Source of the DNA: Pontibacillus sp. HMF3514
GTDB lineage: Bacteria > Bacillota > Bacilli > Bacillales > BH030062
Direction of reading: 5' to 3'
DNA length: 64,000 nucleotides
Assembly: GCF_009858175.1 (NCBI RefSeq)
Contig: NZ_CP047393.1
Location: 2,170,001-2,234,000, forward strand
Part shown: positions 8,775-18,787 of the stretch, piece by piece
How the letters are laid out: every line of letters begins with the position of its first letter
Position numbering within the stretch: position 1 is the stretch's first letter
Made by a program: the position numbers and the translations under genes
Notes under the pieces: generated by a model
Told to the model about the DNA's origin: nothing
What the model saw: only the letters and a program-made list of their open reading frames with translations
Databases searched by the model: none

Positions 8775-9518
8775 TCACTCCTCCATCTTATACACGACTA
8801 GTTCTTCAAAATGACTAGATTGTTCACATAATATTTTTCTACTTTTCATCAGTTCTAAAATTGCTATAAAGGTAACTACAATATGCGGTCTCGTAGGTAC
8901 AGGGAAAAGATTATAGAAACTAATTCCATGTTTATGGTTTTCAATTTCTGTCAAGATTTCGTCCATTCGGTCTTGAATGGGTATTTCTTGTCTTTGCACT
9001 CTTGTCTCAAGGGGCTGCTCTAACTTTTTACGCTTAAATAGTTTTTGCATAGCGCCGATCATATCATATATTGTGACATCACCTTGCGTTGTTACAGGTT
9101 TGTCTTCCCCTTGATACTCGTCTAAGCTTTTTGGTGGTCGCGTATAGATTTGATTTGCTTCTAATTCACGTTCTTTTAAGCCATCTGCCGCTTCCTTATA
9201 TTTTCGATATTCAATAAGTCTTCTCATTAGCTCTTCACGAGGATCTTCTTCCTCGTACTCTTCATCTTCAAGATCGATATCTTGATTGGGAAGAAGCATT
9301 TGACTTTTCATAGCCAGTAAAGTTGCTGCCATAACGAGATATTCACTTGCGACATCTAGCTCTAACTGTTGCATCGTATGTATATAAGATACATATTGCT
9401 CTGTGATCTCTGCAACAGGAATATCATAAATATCAATTTCATACCTATTGATTAAGTGTAATAGCAAGTCTAATGGGCCTTCAAAGGCGTCTATCTTAAC
9501 CGTATAACGATCGTTCAT
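8775..9518 (-). CDS. scpA: Segregation and condensation protein ScpA
   Basis: Kleisin subunit that bridges the Smc heads and binds ScpB. The 247-residue protein has the N-terminal signature FEGPLDLLLHLI, an acidic middle and a C-terminal winged helix (FIAILELMKSRKI). AAAGGA precedes the ATG. First gene of scpA-scpB, with a DUF309 gene divergent beyond a tiny sporulation-type gene, similar to B. subtilis ypuF-scpA. Confidence 0.95.
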   Translation of the reverse strand: MNDRYTVKIDAFEGPLDLLLHLINRYEIDIYDIPVAEITEQYVSYIHTMQQLELDVASEYLVMAATLLAMKSQMLLPNQDIDLEDEEYEEEDPREELMRRLIEYRKYKEAADGLKERELEANQIYTRPPKSLDEYQGEDKPVTTQGDVTIYDMIGAMQKLFKRKKLEQPLETRVQRQEIPIQDRMDEILTEIENHKHGISFYNLFPVPTRPHIVVTFIAILELMKSRKILCEQSSHFEELVVYKMEE

Positions 9519-9667
9519 AGGCTATTCCTTTCTAACATCTAATTAAATATTCAAATTACAGTACAAACGCCCATACGTCAAATGCACCGCCGTCATAAAG
9601 TAATACTGTAAGATAAATGTTATCAAAAAAACATTTATCCGTTAACAGAAAAAAGGAGGAATTCATA

Positions 9668-9757
9668 ATGAGTGGATACGGATACGGCGGAGGTTTCGCG
9701 TTAATCGTTGTGTTGTTCATTTTACTAATCATCGTAGGGGCTAGCTGGTTGTACTAG
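9668..9757 (+). CDS. YjcZ-family tiny membrane protein, 29 residues
   Basis: A very small protein starting MSGYGYGGGFALIVVLFI and ending SWLY: a Gly/Tyr-rich head and one membrane segment. This is the layout of the YjcZ/YrzI-type sporulation peptides (tiny TM bacillus family). AAAAAGGAGG lies eight bases before the ATG and a strong terminator follows, so it is a complete transcription unit. A 9-bp inverted repeat (GATAAATGT/ACATTTATC, 9612-9639) stands upstream. Assignment rests on composition and size. Confidence 0.85.
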   Translation: MSGYGYGGGFALIVVLFILLIIVGASWLY

Positions 9758-9768
9758 AACCTCATTTC

Positions 9769-9800
9769 ACGCGTTAAGCTGATTAGCTTAACGCGTTTTC
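9769..9800 (+). terminator. Terminator after the YjcZ-like gene
   Basis: Perfect 12-bp stem ACGCGTTAAGCT with its complement, four-base loop, then TTT. Confidence 0.75.
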
Positions 9801-9898
9801 CATTTAATTTGTACATAATATGTAAGAAGTTCTGGCTTTGACTTACAGCTTTTCATCTATGGTACACTGTTATCAAAAAGAGATAAGGAGCTATTCCC

Positions 9899-10420
9899 AT
9901 GTATGATCAAGCATATATCGACTATCTCGCTCATTTTCACGGAACAAGAGATTACTTTGAGTGTCACGAACTACTAGAAGAGCGTTGGAAAGAAGAAACG
10001 CCTTTAGATAAACAATCCTTGTGGGTAGGACTCATTCAACTATCGGTTTCCCTTTACCATTATCGAAGAGGAAACATATCAGGGGCTCTTCGAACATTAG
10101 GCAAAGCCAATGATATCATTCAAGCCAAACAAGATCACTTAGAATCGTATGGTCTTGACCAAGAGCGCATGCTCATCTTATTAGAAAGGTTAGAAAATAA
10201 AATGAATAAGGGAGAAACTTATCAAAGTATACAACTTCCTATCATTCATGATCAGCTACTATCCCTTGTAAAGAAACGATGTGAAGAATTAGGTTCTTCA
10301 TACGGGGTTCCTAGTGATTTAGAGAATAAACATTTAATTCACCGTCATTCTATGCGTGATAGAACCGAAGTTATTGAAGAAAGAGAAGCAGAACTACGTA
10401 AGCGAAAAGAAAATCATTAA
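9899..10420 (+). CDS. ypuF: DUF309 domain protein (YpuF-like)
   Basis: Function unknown. The 173-residue protein carries the DUF309 signature around HFHGTRDYFECHELLEERWK (residues 12-31), a His/Glu-rich helical motif suggestive of metal binding. The C-terminus is charged. AAGGAGCT precedes the ATG. It sits beside scpAB as ypuF does in B. subtilis, but here on the opposite strand to scpA. Confidence 0.8.
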   Translation: MYDQAYIDYLAHFHGTRDYFECHELLEERWKEETPLDKQSLWVGLIQLSVSLYHYRRGNISGALRTLGKANDIIQAKQDHLESYGLDQERMLILLERLENKMNKGETYQSIQLPIIHDQLLSLVKKRCEELGSSYGVPSDLENKHLIHRHSMRDRTEVIEEREAELRKRKENH

Positions 10421-10435
10421 ATGCGCAAAACAAAA

Positions 10436-10471
10436 GCCAGTTCCTCGTTCTAACAGGAACTGGCTCCTTTT
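10436..10471. terminator. Bidirectional terminator between ypuF and ribT
   Basis: Stem GCCAGTTCCT against AGGAACTGGC; T-rich tracts follow on both strands, serving the convergent genes. Confidence 0.75.
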
Positions 10472-10482
10472 TGTACAAGGAT

Positions 10483-10833
<351 letters not shown>

Positions 10834-10836
10834 TCA

Positions 10837-10932
10837 TTAAGAAAATAACTTTCCTAGCATCGATAATAGAAAGATTCCAGCTACAGAAATCATTAACCAG
10901 AATAGTTTTTTCTCTTGTTTATCGCTTTTCAT
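10837..10932 (-). CDS. Small membrane protein, 31 residues
   Basis: My reading of the minus strand gives a 31-residue peptide: a charged head (MKSDKQEKK) followed by one membrane segment (LFWLMISVAGIFLLSML). GAGAAGGTG lies ten bases upstream. The stop falls 13 bp before the ribT start, so the two may be co-transcribed. Function unknown. Confidence 0.55.
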   Translation of the reverse strand: MKSDKQEKKLFWLMISVAGIFLLSMLGKLFS

Positions 10933-11066
10933 TCATCGACACCTTCTCAAGTTTAATATTAATGTGTCTCTCCATTTATGACGTAATACCTAGAAATTGT
11001 CAATGTTTTAATACGCAAGCGGAAATGGCAGGTTCTGATAAGTCAAAGCTATTATAATGCATTTTT

Positions 11067-11159
11067 TTATTTTAGGACAAATATCATCCAATAGATAACA
11101 CCCCAGACCATACTTAGGCCTAATAAAATGGAAAACAGAGTCCAATTTTTCTTCTTCAT
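11067..11159 (-). CDS. Small membrane protein, 30 residues
   Basis: A 30-residue peptide starting MKKKNWTLFSILLGLS, with a positive head and one membrane-spanning stretch. GGGAGGAG precedes the ATG, a strong site that argues for translation. It resembles the neighbouring 31-residue peptide in layout only. Function unknown. Confidence 0.55.
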   Translation of the reverse strand: MKKKNWTLFSILLGLSMVWGVIYWMIFVLK

Positions 11160-11239
11160 TGTAGTCACTCCTCCCTTATTATAACGACAATGCGTAATTA
11201 TGCAAGTGCTATCCTAAGTTGCTAGAGAGGGGAAGGGAA

Positions 11240-11704
11240 TTATGCAGGTTTGTTAAAAAAACGGGAGAATAAAGCTTCTATTATCGTATAACCATCAGAT
11301 TTCTTATCTTTCACTTTATAAGGGATTAAATTAATGAGTGCTAACCAACCGTTGAAAAGCATTAGGGTAAAAAGAAAGTTTGTTTGGAGTGTAATGAATC
11401 CCCACCAACATAACCAATAGGCAGCCATGCTAAATAAAGGTCCACCTAACGATATCAATATTTTATCCATATATGTGAATGCTTCCTCACTAGAATAACT
11501 AGCAAATGCTCCTATAAAAAAGAATAAGGATATATGTACATGTATTCTCCCCATTTGAAATGAGAAGATTTCTTTGCCTACACCAATTCCAATATGAATT
11601 GAAGGAACGTTCCGAATAAAAGCAAAGAAACCGTGGCCTATTTCATGTAAAAACAAGCCCAGAGGTACGATTATAAATAGTAAGAGGATCCATCCAACCA
11701 TCAT
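11240..11704 (-). CDS. Small M50-type membrane metalloprotease
   Basis: A 154-residue, mostly hydrophobic protein with H20-E-I-G-H24, the zinc-binding HEXXH of site-2-type proteases, inside the first membrane segment, and a distal NLIPYKVKDKKSDG that fits the family's second motif (N-x-x-P...DG). No PDZ or CBS domain. AAAGGTG precedes the ATG. Substrate unknown; family members include SpoIVFB and RseP, but this one is too short and diverged to name. Downstream of ppiB in the same direction, separated by a terminator. Confidence 0.7.
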   Translation of the reverse strand: MMVGWILLLFIIVPLGLFLHEIGHGFFAFIRNVPSIHIGIGVGKEIFSFQMGRIHVHISLFFFIGAFASYSSEEAFTYMDKILISLGGPLFSMAAYWLCWWGFITLQTNFLFTLMLFNGWLALINLIPYKVKDKKSDGYTIIEALFSRFFNKPA

Positions 11705-11723
11705 CTTATCACCTTTCTAAGCA

Positions 11724-11759
11724 ACAAAAAGGAAGAGTGAGTCAACAGACTCACTCCTC
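11724..11759 (-). terminator. Terminator of ppiB, overlapping its stop codon
   Basis: Stem AGTGAGTC against GACTCACT (extended with mismatches) followed on the minus strand by TTCCTTTTTG. The ppiB TGA at 11751-11753 is inside the first arm. Confidence 0.75.
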
Positions 11760-12185
11760 TATAATCGTTACTTTTTGCATGACATCGCCAGGACGTACAC
11801 GATCCACAATTTCTACACCCTCTACTACTTGTCCAAACACAGTATGTCGACCGTCAAGGTGTGGTTGAGGGGAATGACAAATAAAGAACTGACTTCCGCC
11901 TGTATCTTTACCAGCGTGTGCCATGGAGAGTGTTCCTCTTTGGTGTTTATGAGGATTTCCTTCTGTTTCACATTTAATTGTATAGCCAGGACCACCTGCT
12001 CCTGTACCATCAGGGCAACCGCCTTGAATAACAAAATCAGGGATTACTCGGTGAAAAGTAAGTCCATTATAAAAGTCAGAGTTTGCTAGTTTTACAAAGT
12101 TTTCTACTGTACCTGGTGCTGCATCCTCGTATAATTCAAATGTAATCTTTTCCCCATTTTCAAATTCAATCATACCTTTTTTCAT
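11751..12185 (-). CDS. ppiB: Peptidyl-prolyl cis-trans isomerase B (cyclophilin)
   Basis: Cytoplasmic cyclophilin that catalyses proline isomerisation in protein folding. The 144-residue protein has the signatures [13 protein letters not shown] and GGSQFFI and no signal peptide. AGGAGGAG precedes the ATG. Located next to lysA, as in B. subtilis, and 14 bp after it, so read-through from lysA is likely. Confidence 0.95.
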   Translation of the reverse strand: MKKGMIEFENGEKITFELYEDAAPGTVENFVKLANSDFYNGLTFHRVIPDFVIQGGCPDGTGAGGPGYTIKCETEGNPHKHQRGTLSMAHAGKDTGGSQFFICHSPQPHLDGRHTVFGQVVEGVEIVDRVRPGDVMQKVTIIEE

Positions 12186-12199
12186 TATTTTCTCCTCCT

Positions 12200-13504
12200 C
12201 TAATAAGGCCTTTCATATGGTAGGTCAAATCGTGTGATATCTTCGTACGATTCGCGTTTAATCACTAGCTGGTGTTCTCCATTCTCAACAAAAACAACAG
12301 CTGCCTTAGGAAAACGGTTGTAGTGATTGCTCATGGCATATCCATAAGCACCTGTACTAAATGTGGCCAGGATGTCACCACTTTCAACGTATGGTAACTC
12401 CACATCCCATATTAACATATCTCCTGATTCACAGCACTTCCCTGCAATAGAAACTACTTGTTCTCTTGGGGCATTCATCTTGTTCGCCACAGCGGCAGCA
12501 TACCGAGCATGATAAAGGGCAGGACGTAGGTTATCGGTCATGCCACCATCAACAGACACATAAGTACGAACATTCGGGATATCCTTTATGGATCCTATCG
12601 TGTAAAGGGTTAAACCAGCATCCCCTACAATCGCTCTTCCTGGTTCAATCCATACTTCTGGCATGTCAATTTGCATATCTTCAACTTGTCTTTTCACCTC
12701 ATTAACAAGTTCTTCAACATAGGTCGATCGTGGAAGAGGCTCATCTTCGTCCGTGTACTGAATTCCGAATCCACCACCGAGGTTCAAGACTTCAGGAATA
12801 AAACCATGTTTGCTCTTCCAGTTATTTAGAGCTTCAAATAACTTGCGAACAGCCATCACAAATCCATGGGTTTCGAAAATTTGAGATCCAATATGACAAT
12901 GGAGTCCTTTAATGTGAATTCTATCAAGCCCCATTAATTGCGTTAAGGCTTTTTCAGCTTGCCCGTTCCATAAGTCAAATCCAAACTTTGAATCCTCTTG
13001 ACCTGTCAAAATATAATCATGTGTATGAGCTTCAATTCCTGGTGTTACGCGTAAAAGAACATCCATTTCTTTCCCATGTTCTTCGAGTAAACCATTTAGC
13101 AAGTCAATTTCCCAGAAGTTATCAATAACTATACATCCAATATCATTCTCAATCGCCATTTCTAATTCTTCTATATTTTTATTATTTCCATGTAGGTGAA
13201 TACGCTCTGTTGGAAACTCAGCTTGAATGGCTGTATATAGCTCCCCTCTAGATACAACATCCAGGCTCAGACCTTCCTCCTTTGCTACTTGGAGCATTGC
13301 AATAGAGGAAAACGCTTTCGAGGCATAGGCAACTTGAGCTTGTACACCTAACTTTTTAAATGTTTCCACAAAGCTTTGTGCATTTTGCCTGATTCGTTCA
13401 ACATCATAGACATATAAAGGTGTTCCATATTGATTAGCTAATTGGACAGTATCTACTCCCCCTACAAGTAGATGCCCTTGACTATTGATCTGTTCTCTAT
13501 TCAT
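12200..13504 (-). CDS. lysA: Diaminopimelate decarboxylase LysA
   Basis: PLP enzyme converting meso-diaminopimelate to lysine, last step of the pathway. The 434-residue protein has the PLP lysine in VAYASKAF (about residue 63), HCHIGSQI, the glycine-rich [11 protein letters not shown] and the active-site [11 protein letters not shown] 13502-13504 is preceded by GGGGAG at nine bases; a TTG two codons upstream is less likely. Lies directly after spoVAF as in B. subtilis. I see no lysine riboswitch in the 195-bp gap. Confidence 0.95.
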   Translation of the reverse strand: MNREQINSQGHLLVGGVDTVQLANQYGTPLYVYDVERIRQNAQSFVETFKKLGVQAQVAYASKAFSSIAMLQVAKEEGLSLDVVSRGELYTAIQAEFPTERIHLHGNNKNIEELEMAIENDIGCIVIDNFWEIDLLNGLLEEHGKEMDVLLRVTPGIEAHTHDYILTGQEDSKFGFDLWNGQAEKALTQLMGLDRIHIKGLHCHIGSQIFETHGFVMAVRKLFEALNNWKSKHGFIPEVLNLGGGFGIQYTDEDEPLPRSTYVEELVNEVKRQVEDMQIDMPEVWIEPGRAIVGDAGLTLYTIGSIKDIPNVRTYVSVDGGMTDNLRPALYHARYAAAVANKMNAPREQVVSIAGKCCESGDMLIWDVELPYVESGDILATFSTGAYGYAMSNHYNRFPKAAVVFVENGEHQLVIKRESYEDITRFDLPYERPY

Positions 13505-13602
13505 GTACAATCACTCCCCAACGTCTAGAACTTCCAATATAAATGGTATATAAAAATGCTCTTGTATTTTTGTCATAAAACAAGGCTATCATTAATTTGA
13601 GC

Positions 13603-13636
13603 TTATAAAAAGAAGACAGATCATCTGTCTTCTTTT
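13603..13636 (-). terminator. Terminator of the spoVA operon
   Basis: Ten-bp stem AGAAGACAGA with its complement, three-base loop, then TTTT on the minus strand; between spoVAF and lysA. Confidence 0.75.
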
Positions 13637-13699
13637 CCTTTCACACACTGAAAGATTAAAATAAATTTATCACAACATGCGCGGTTATTCAATATTCAA

Positions 13700-15196
13700 T
13701 TATGATTGACGATGGCGATTCTGTGGATTAACAATACTAGGACGTTTCTTAGATAAAGGTACAGATACTCGAAATAGTAACTGCATGCTAGCTCCAAAGT
13801 TAAATGGTAGTAAAGGCCATAAATAAGGAGTGTTAAGAGAATTTGTACGTGTTAACAATAAGATATAAACGGTGAACCCAATCATTAAACCTTTAACTCC
13901 GAACACTGCTGTAATAACCAGCATAATTAACCTGCAAATTTTATTCGCTACACTTAATTCATAACTAGGGGTAGAAAAAGCACCAATCGCACTAATCGCA
14001 ACATATAGAATAACTTCTGGTATAAACAAGCCAACATCGATCGCTATTTGTCCAATGAGTACTGCAGCAATTAGACCCATAGCAGTTGATAACGGCGTCG
14101 GCGTGTGAATAGCGGCTATCCTTAGAAACTCAATCCCGAGATCGGCTATGAGTAACTGGAACACAACAGGAATATTACTCTCTTCTTGTGGCCCAATAAA
14201 CTGTAAATTTTGCGGGAGTAATGTAGGATCCATAACCATAATAAGCCAAAGAGGTAATAAGAAAACCGACATAAAGATCCCTAAGTAACGAACCCATCTT
14301 ACAAATGAGCCTACAATAGGTGCTTGTCGAAACTCCTCAGCATGTTGTACATGATGAAAATAAGTGGTAGGTGTAATAATCATACTTGGGGATGTATCAA
14401 CCATGATTAGAACATGCCCTTCAAATAAATGGGCTGAGGCAACATCAGGGCGCTCTGTATATCGAACTAACGGAAACGGATTTTTCCCCTGACTGACAAT
14501 GTATTCTTCAACCGTTTTGTCTGCCATGGAAAGACCATCAATATCAATATTTTGAATTTCTTCTTTAATCAGCTTGATTAACCCAGGATCAGCTACATCC
14601 TTTATATAAGATATACAAATATCTGTTTTAGATCGCTCACCCACTTGAAAGATTTCATGCCGAAGTCTTTCATCTCTAATTCGTCTTCTCGTTAGAGCTG
14701 TATTTTCGATAATGTTTTCGGTATAACCATCCCGAGATCCACGGACTACCTTCTCGGTATCAGGCTCTTTAGGACTTCGACCAGGATAATGCCGTGTATC
14801 TATCGTTATGGCTTTGTCAAAACCATCTATAAACACCACAATTAGGCCAGAAAGCATTTGTGTAATTGCCTTGTTCATATAGTCTATTTTCTCAACCTGC
14901 ATATGAACAAGACGATTCTGAATAATGTCATCTATTTTAGATGGGTCAGGTTTCTCTACATCATTAATCTTTACAAGGTTCTCAATGATTTGTATGACAT
15001 AACTCGTATCCACCATACCTGTTAAATAATAAATATCAATTTCTGTACCTAGAATTTGTAGTTTTCGAAATCCTAAATCAAAGGAAACACCTACCCCTGC
15101 ATTTTCCTTCATATAGGCTTCTACTGTTTTGATATCTGAAGAAATTGGTTGTTTTTCATTCTTCTCTTTTCGTTCTCTTAATTCACTATTTCCCAT
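13700..15196 (-). CDS. spoVAF: Stage V sporulation protein AF (GerA family)
   Basis: Inner spore membrane protein of the GerAA/SpoVAF family, accessory to the dipicolinic acid (DPA) channel and linked to germinant receptor function. The 498-residue protein has a large soluble N-terminal half, with LMVDTSPSM-like sequence (ILMVDTSPSMII) before the membrane part, and about five membrane segments in the C-terminal half. An ATG two codons upstream is possible, but AAAGGG is nine bases from ATG 15194-15196. It overlaps spoVAEA by 11 bp. Last gene of the operon. Confidence 0.9.
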   Translation of the reverse strand: MGNSELRERKEKNEKQPISSDIKTVEAYMKENAGVGVSFDLGFRKLQILGTEIDIYYLTGMVDTSYVIQIIENLVKINDVEKPDPSKIDDIIQNRLVHMQVEKIDYMNKAITQMLSGLIVVFIDGFDKAITIDTRHYPGRSPKEPDTEKVVRGSRDGYTENIIENTALTRRRIRDERLRHEIFQVGERSKTDICISYIKDVADPGLIKLIKEEIQNIDIDGLSMADKTVEEYIVSQGKNPFPLVRYTERPDVASAHLFEGHVLIMVDTSPSMIITPTTYFHHVQHAEEFRQAPIVGSFVRWVRYLGIFMSVFLLPLWLIMVMDPTLLPQNLQFIGPQEESNIPVVFQLLIADLGIEFLRIAAIHTPTPLSTAMGLIAAVLIGQIAIDVGLFIPEVILYVAISAIGAFSTPSYELSVANKICRLIMLVITAVFGVKGLMIGFTVYILLLTRTNSLNTPYLWPLLPFNFGASMQLLFRVSVPLSKKRPSIVNPQNRHRQS

Positions 15197-15755
15197 TTGC
15201 ATCAGCCCTTTCCAGGATCAGTTCAATCGCTTTTCTTGTAATCGGGGCTCCTTTATCTATATCATCATTCCCACGCATCTTCCCAATATCGCCAATTGCT
15301 ACTACAGTAGGAATATCAAGTTGATCCAAGCAGTACACAGTATCCCCACTAATGCGTCCAATTTCCATTTCCGGAACACCTTCTTTATCCACTCCATAAG
15401 GAACGAGTTCTCCTCCGCCATCAATAGCAAAGTCAAACCTTGACCATTCCAATGATCGTGTGTGAGAAGCTACTGCTATCGCACCAATGATTTCGATATC
15501 TGGCTCTCTCGCCAAATCTACAAGAACTTCCTCCCCCATACCTACTCCAGGAACACCAGCATCATCAAACAAAACATAAATTGGCTCTTCATCTGCTCTC
15601 TGAATAGCTTGCAACATTTCATCCTTGGTTGCCGTTGTAGGATTTCCAGCCAAATCTGTTAGACATGTTCCACCAATCTGCTTCGCTAAATAATCAAGTG
15701 CATTTCGAGCATAAGCATCTCCGTCTGTAATGACGATCACTCTTTTAGATTCCAT
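15186..15755 (-). CDS. spoVAEA: Stage V sporulation protein AEA
   Basis: Soluble component of the SpoVA system. The 189-residue protein starts MESKRVIVITDGDAYARNAL, has no membrane segment and shows the family's Toprim-like pattern and acidic centre (VLFDDAGVPGVGMGEE). AAGGGG precedes the ATG, six bases after the spoVAEB stop. In older annotation this and the next gene together are 'spoVAE'. Confidence 0.92.
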   Translation of the reverse strand: MESKRVIVITDGDAYARNALDYLAKQIGGTCLTDLAGNPTTATKDEMLQAIQRADEEPIYVLFDDAGVPGVGMGEEVLVDLAREPDIEIIGAIAVASHTRSLEWSRFDFAIDGGGELVPYGVDKEGVPEMEIGRISGDTVYCLDQLDIPTVVAIGDIGKMRGNDDIDKGAPITRKAIELILERADANGK

Positions 15756-15761
15756 ACAAAC

Positions 15762-16112
15762 CTACCCCTTGGGTTTAAAGATAATGGCTACGAGAAAACC
15801 AAATAAGATGGCTGATGCAACACCGACTGATGTAAGGTGAAATATCCCCATTGCGATACCCATAAGGCCATTTTCATTGGCTTTTTCCATAGCACCGTGT
15901 AAGAGGGAATGTCCAAAACTTGTAATAGGTACAGTTGCACCTGCACCTGCAAATTCAATTAGCTTATCATAGATTTCAAAACCGTCTAGTACAGCACCCG
16001 CTACAACAAAGGAAGACATAACGTGAGCAGGTGTTAGCTTAAATACATCTAACAAGATTTGCCCAATCACACAAATCCCTCCGCCTACAACAAAAGCCCA
16101 AACATAATCCAT
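15762..16112 (-). CDS. spoVAEB: Stage V sporulation protein AEB
   Basis: Small integral membrane protein, with SpoVAC part of the DPA-conducting assembly. The 116 residues form four hydrophobic segments with the family motif [17 protein letters not shown], paralogous to the same region in SpoVAC. The ATG overlaps the spoVAD stop by one base (TAATG), showing translational coupling. Confidence 0.93.
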   Translation of the reverse strand: MDYVWAFVVGGGICVIGQILLDVFKLTPAHVMSSFVVAGAVLDGFEIYDKLIEFAGAGATVPITSFGHSLLHGAMEKANENGLMGIAMGIFHLTSVGVASAILFGFLVAIIFKPKG

Positions 16113-17128
16113 TAAGCTCCGCCCTCCTCTCGCATGAATACAACACCATGCGCAATGGTAGGGATGGTTTCTTTTTGTTGTACCATTGTTGGACTCATAA
16201 GAGCCCCAGTAGCCACAACGAAGATCTTATTGTATCTTCCACTCTGTAATGATTGAAAGAGATGACCATATGTGACAACTGCTGAGCAAGCACACCCACT
16301 ACCTCCAGCGAATACTCCCTGGTCACTGTTATATACCATTAATCCACAATCATTGTGATTGGCATCAATATTGTAATTGTCTTCTTTTAACATATCTTTA
16401 AGTATGGGACTCCCTACTCCAGAAAGGTCTCCTGTTACAATTAAGTCATAATGATCAGGATCACGTCCTGTATCCTCAAAGTGCGTTTTTATGGTGTCAT
16501 AAGCGGCAGGTGCCATGGCAGAGCCCATATCAAAAGGATCTTTTGTTCCGTAATCCATAACTTTTCCTATCGAAGCACATTCAATTCGGATATTCGACTT
16601 TTTTCGAGAGACAAGAGCTGCCCCAGAACCAGTAACGGTTGAGGTTGCAGTTTTCGGTTTTTGTCCTCCATATTCAGTTGGATAACGAAACTGACGCTCA
16701 GCAGTTGCATTATGACTACTTACTGCTGCTACAACAGTTTCAGCGAATCCGCCGTCAACAAGCGCACTCCCTACAGCTAATGTCTCCATAGATGTAGAAC
16801 AAGCACCAAACATACATAAAAAAGGGATAGATAGTGACCTTGCTACATAATTGGAAGTTACATTCTGGTTTAATAAGTCTCCTGCTAAAAAGAGGTCAAT
16901 CTGATCTTTTGATAACCCTCCTTTTTCAAGACAGGTTTGAATAGCCTCCTCCATTAACTTTCGCTCAGCAAGTTCCCAATTATCTTCATCACAATGGAGT
17001 TCATCGTGACTTATATCAAACGTATCTCCTAACGGACCTTCTGCTTCTTTCGGTCCAACTGCTGTTCCAGATGAATTTAAATAGACTGGATTCTCATACA
17101 TCCATGTCTGCTTACCAACCTTTCTCAT
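16112..17128 (-). CDS. spoVAD: Stage V sporulation protein AD
   Basis: DPA-binding SpoVA protein with a thiolase-like fold. The 338 residues include conserved stretches such as [19 protein letters not shown], around the residue that is the nucleophilic cysteine in true thiolases, and [21 protein letters not shown] precedes the ATG. It follows spoVAC by 12 bp. Confidence 0.95.
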   Translation of the reverse strand: MRKVGKQTWMYENPVYLNSSGTAVGPKEAEGPLGDTFDISHDELHCDEDNWELAERKLMEEAIQTCLEKGGLSKDQIDLFLAGDLLNQNVTSNYVARSLSIPFLCMFGACSTSMETLAVGSALVDGGFAETVVAAVSSHNATAERQFRYPTEYGGQKPKTATSTVTGSGAALVSRKKSNIRIECASIGKVMDYGTKDPFDMGSAMAPAAYDTIKTHFEDTGRDPDHYDLIVTGDLSGVGSPILKDMLKEDNYNIDANHNDCGLMVYNSDQGVFAGGSGCACSAVVTYGHLFQSLQSGRYNKIFVVATGALMSPTMVQQKETIPTIAHGVVFMREEGGA

Positions 17129-17140
17129 AGCTATCCCTCC

Positions 17141-17599
17141 TTACATAAAAATGGATTGAAATACATATCGAATAATACCTACTACATAAGCAGCTACAAC
17201 ACCGAAAACAATGACGGACCCCGCAAGCTTAAACATGTTTGTAGCAACCCCTAGTACAATACCTTCACTTCGATGCTCCAATGCTGCACTTGTGATGGAA
17301 TTAGCAAAACCTGTTACAGGAACTGCAGAACCAGCTCCAGCAAATTGCCCTAGTTTATCGTAAACACCAAAGCCAGTTAGTAAAGCTGAAAGGAGAATTA
17401 ATGTTGTAACAGTGGGATTGCCCGCTTCTTTTTCTGTCATGTCAAATACGTTCATATATATATCTGTAAGGAATTGCCCAAATAAACATATGAGCCCTCC
17501 CACTAAAAATGCTTTCAAGCAATTTACGATCAAATTAGGCTTTGGCTGATAATTTTTTAATGTATTGTTATATTGTTTTTGATTAAATTGATCACTCAT
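17141..17599 (-). CDS. spoVAC: Stage V sporulation protein AC
   Basis: Membrane protein that acts as a mechanosensitive-like channel for DPA in B. subtilis. The 152 residues have a polar N-terminus and about four membrane segments, with FAGAGSAVPVTGFANSI as the conserved core also found in SpoVAEB. An upstream ATG overlaps the spoVAB stop, but GAGGTG supports ATG 17597-17599. Confidence 0.94.
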   Translation of the reverse strand: MSDQFNQKQYNNTLKNYQPKPNLIVNCLKAFLVGGLICLFGQFLTDIYMNVFDMTEKEAGNPTVTTLILLSALLTGFGVYDKLGQFAGAGSAVPVTGFANSITSAALEHRSEGIVLGVATNMFKLAGSVIVFGVVAAYVVGIIRYVFQSIFM

Positions 17600-17613
17600 G
17601 AACTTCCACCTCG

Positions 17614-18030
17614 TCATTCAACAAATATTATCCATTGGAATAAGGATCCTGAAATCTTACCTAATACAATAGCCATTAGAAACCACAATAAGCTTTGTTC
17701 CATTCCGATTCGCCTTGTTAAAATCGGGAACACATTTAATACTTCTGTCAGTGCGGCTGCTAGCATGCCAATAAACACACCATGAAATGCTCCCCATATT
17801 GCCAAAAAGATCACAGGGATTGAAATGGTCATGTCATCAAACGACAAAAATGTACCGCTTAAAACACCTATCACCACCGAAAACTCATACAGCTTCGTTG
17901 CCTTTGAGCTTTTACTCAATTGAACTAGCCTTGGTATGATACCTAACACAGTCAAAAAAGCTACAAAACCTGCACCAACTGCAAGCCCACCTGCGAGACC
18001 TATAAGTGCTTCAAGGATTCGATGTATCAT
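17614..18030 (-). CDS. spoVAB: Stage V sporulation protein AB
   Basis: Hydrophobic 138-residue protein with about four membrane segments, a required SpoVA component of unknown detailed role. It overlaps the 3' end of spoVAA by 20 bp. AAGGA lies 11 bases before the ATG. Conserved patterns include LIGLAGGLAVGAGFVAFLTV at the N-terminus. Confidence 0.92.
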   Translation of the reverse strand: MIHRILEALIGLAGGLAVGAGFVAFLTVLGIIPRLVQLSKSSKATKLYEFSVVIGVLSGTFLSFDDMTISIPVIFLAIWGAFHGVFIGMLAAALTEVLNVFPILTRRIGMEQSLLWFLMAIVLGKISGSLFQWIIFVE

Positions 18031-18643
18031 CTTTGGATTGATCCTTTACTAATTTGTTTTCATGTAAAATGACATATTGATCTAAATCTTGTTGGTATTT
18101 GAACATTTCTACTTCAAGTGGACTTGGCTCTTCATTAATACGTTTCTTAAATAAGTGATTAAAAAACAAAATCATACCTACTCCTAAGCCAATAGAGTAA
18201 GGGACTTGAATCCACAGAGGATGCTTTACCTCTTCACCGGTAAGAAGATAGTGAAGTCGCTGTTGAACCTCTTCCATACTTACATCATAATGAAAATTCA
18301 TGATCGCCATAGCCGCACCGATATATAGAAGGAGCCAAATAAGGGCTATAAACACAATTGAATATGTTTTTTTAGGTTTCTGAATCGTTATGATGGTTTG
18401 ATTGGGTCCTACTTGTTGAAACTCAAGGTTCGTATATCGTTGGCTTAACTGATTAATGACTCTAAAAACATCAATAATAACAATATTACGATCTTCTTTT
18501 TTAATCTCATATAACTCAGTATTCATCAGTTTTTTCCTAGTTTCTTCTTCTGCTGAAATGAGTGCAATGTCTCCAAGTTTGACGGTTTGATGAAGCTTAG
18601 CTTCTACTTTATTTTTTAAACGTAAGTAAACCATTTTCCCCAT
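18011..18643 (-). CDS. spoVAA: Stage V sporulation protein AA
   Basis: First gene of the spoVA operon. The 210-residue protein has a soluble N-terminal domain (about 1-90) and two membrane segments (about 92-112 and 147-165). AAGGAGGGG precedes the ATG. A sigma-G-like promoter lies 34 bp upstream, as expected for this forespore operon. Confidence 0.92.
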   Translation of the reverse strand: MGKMVYLRLKNKVEAKLHQTVKLGDIALISAEEETRKKLMNTELYEIKKEDRNIVIIDVFRVINQLSQRYTNLEFQQVGPNQTIITIQKPKKTYSIVFIALIWLLLYIGAAMAIMNFHYDVSMEEVQQRLHYLLTGEEVKHPLWIQVPYSIGLGVGMILFFNHLFKKRINEEPSPLEVEMFKYQQDLDQYVILHENKLVKDQSKDDTSNP

Positions 18644-18676
18644 TTGACACCCCTCCTTGATAGAGAAGTTTAAAAT

Positions 18677-18706
18677 TAGTATGAGTCACCTAAGCTAGTA
18701 TCATTC
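18677..18706 (-). promoter_or_regulatory. Sigma-G-type promoter of spoVAA
   Basis: On the minus strand GAATG (matches GHATR) is followed after exactly 18 bases by CATACTA (matches CATNNTA). It lies just upstream of the spoVAA ribosome binding site. spoVA is sigma-G dependent in B. subtilis. Confidence 0.7.
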
Positions 18707-18787
18707 GTAAAGTGGATATGTAAAAATTTTGTATTACGAGGCGGAAGCAGAATAATTCAGAAGAGGAACTATTTTTGTAACTTTCTT

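Noticed and set aside
13505-13699. Lysine riboswitch upstream of lysA
   Set aside because: The gap contains only the spoVAF terminator hairpin and A/T-rich sequence; too short for the L-box fold.
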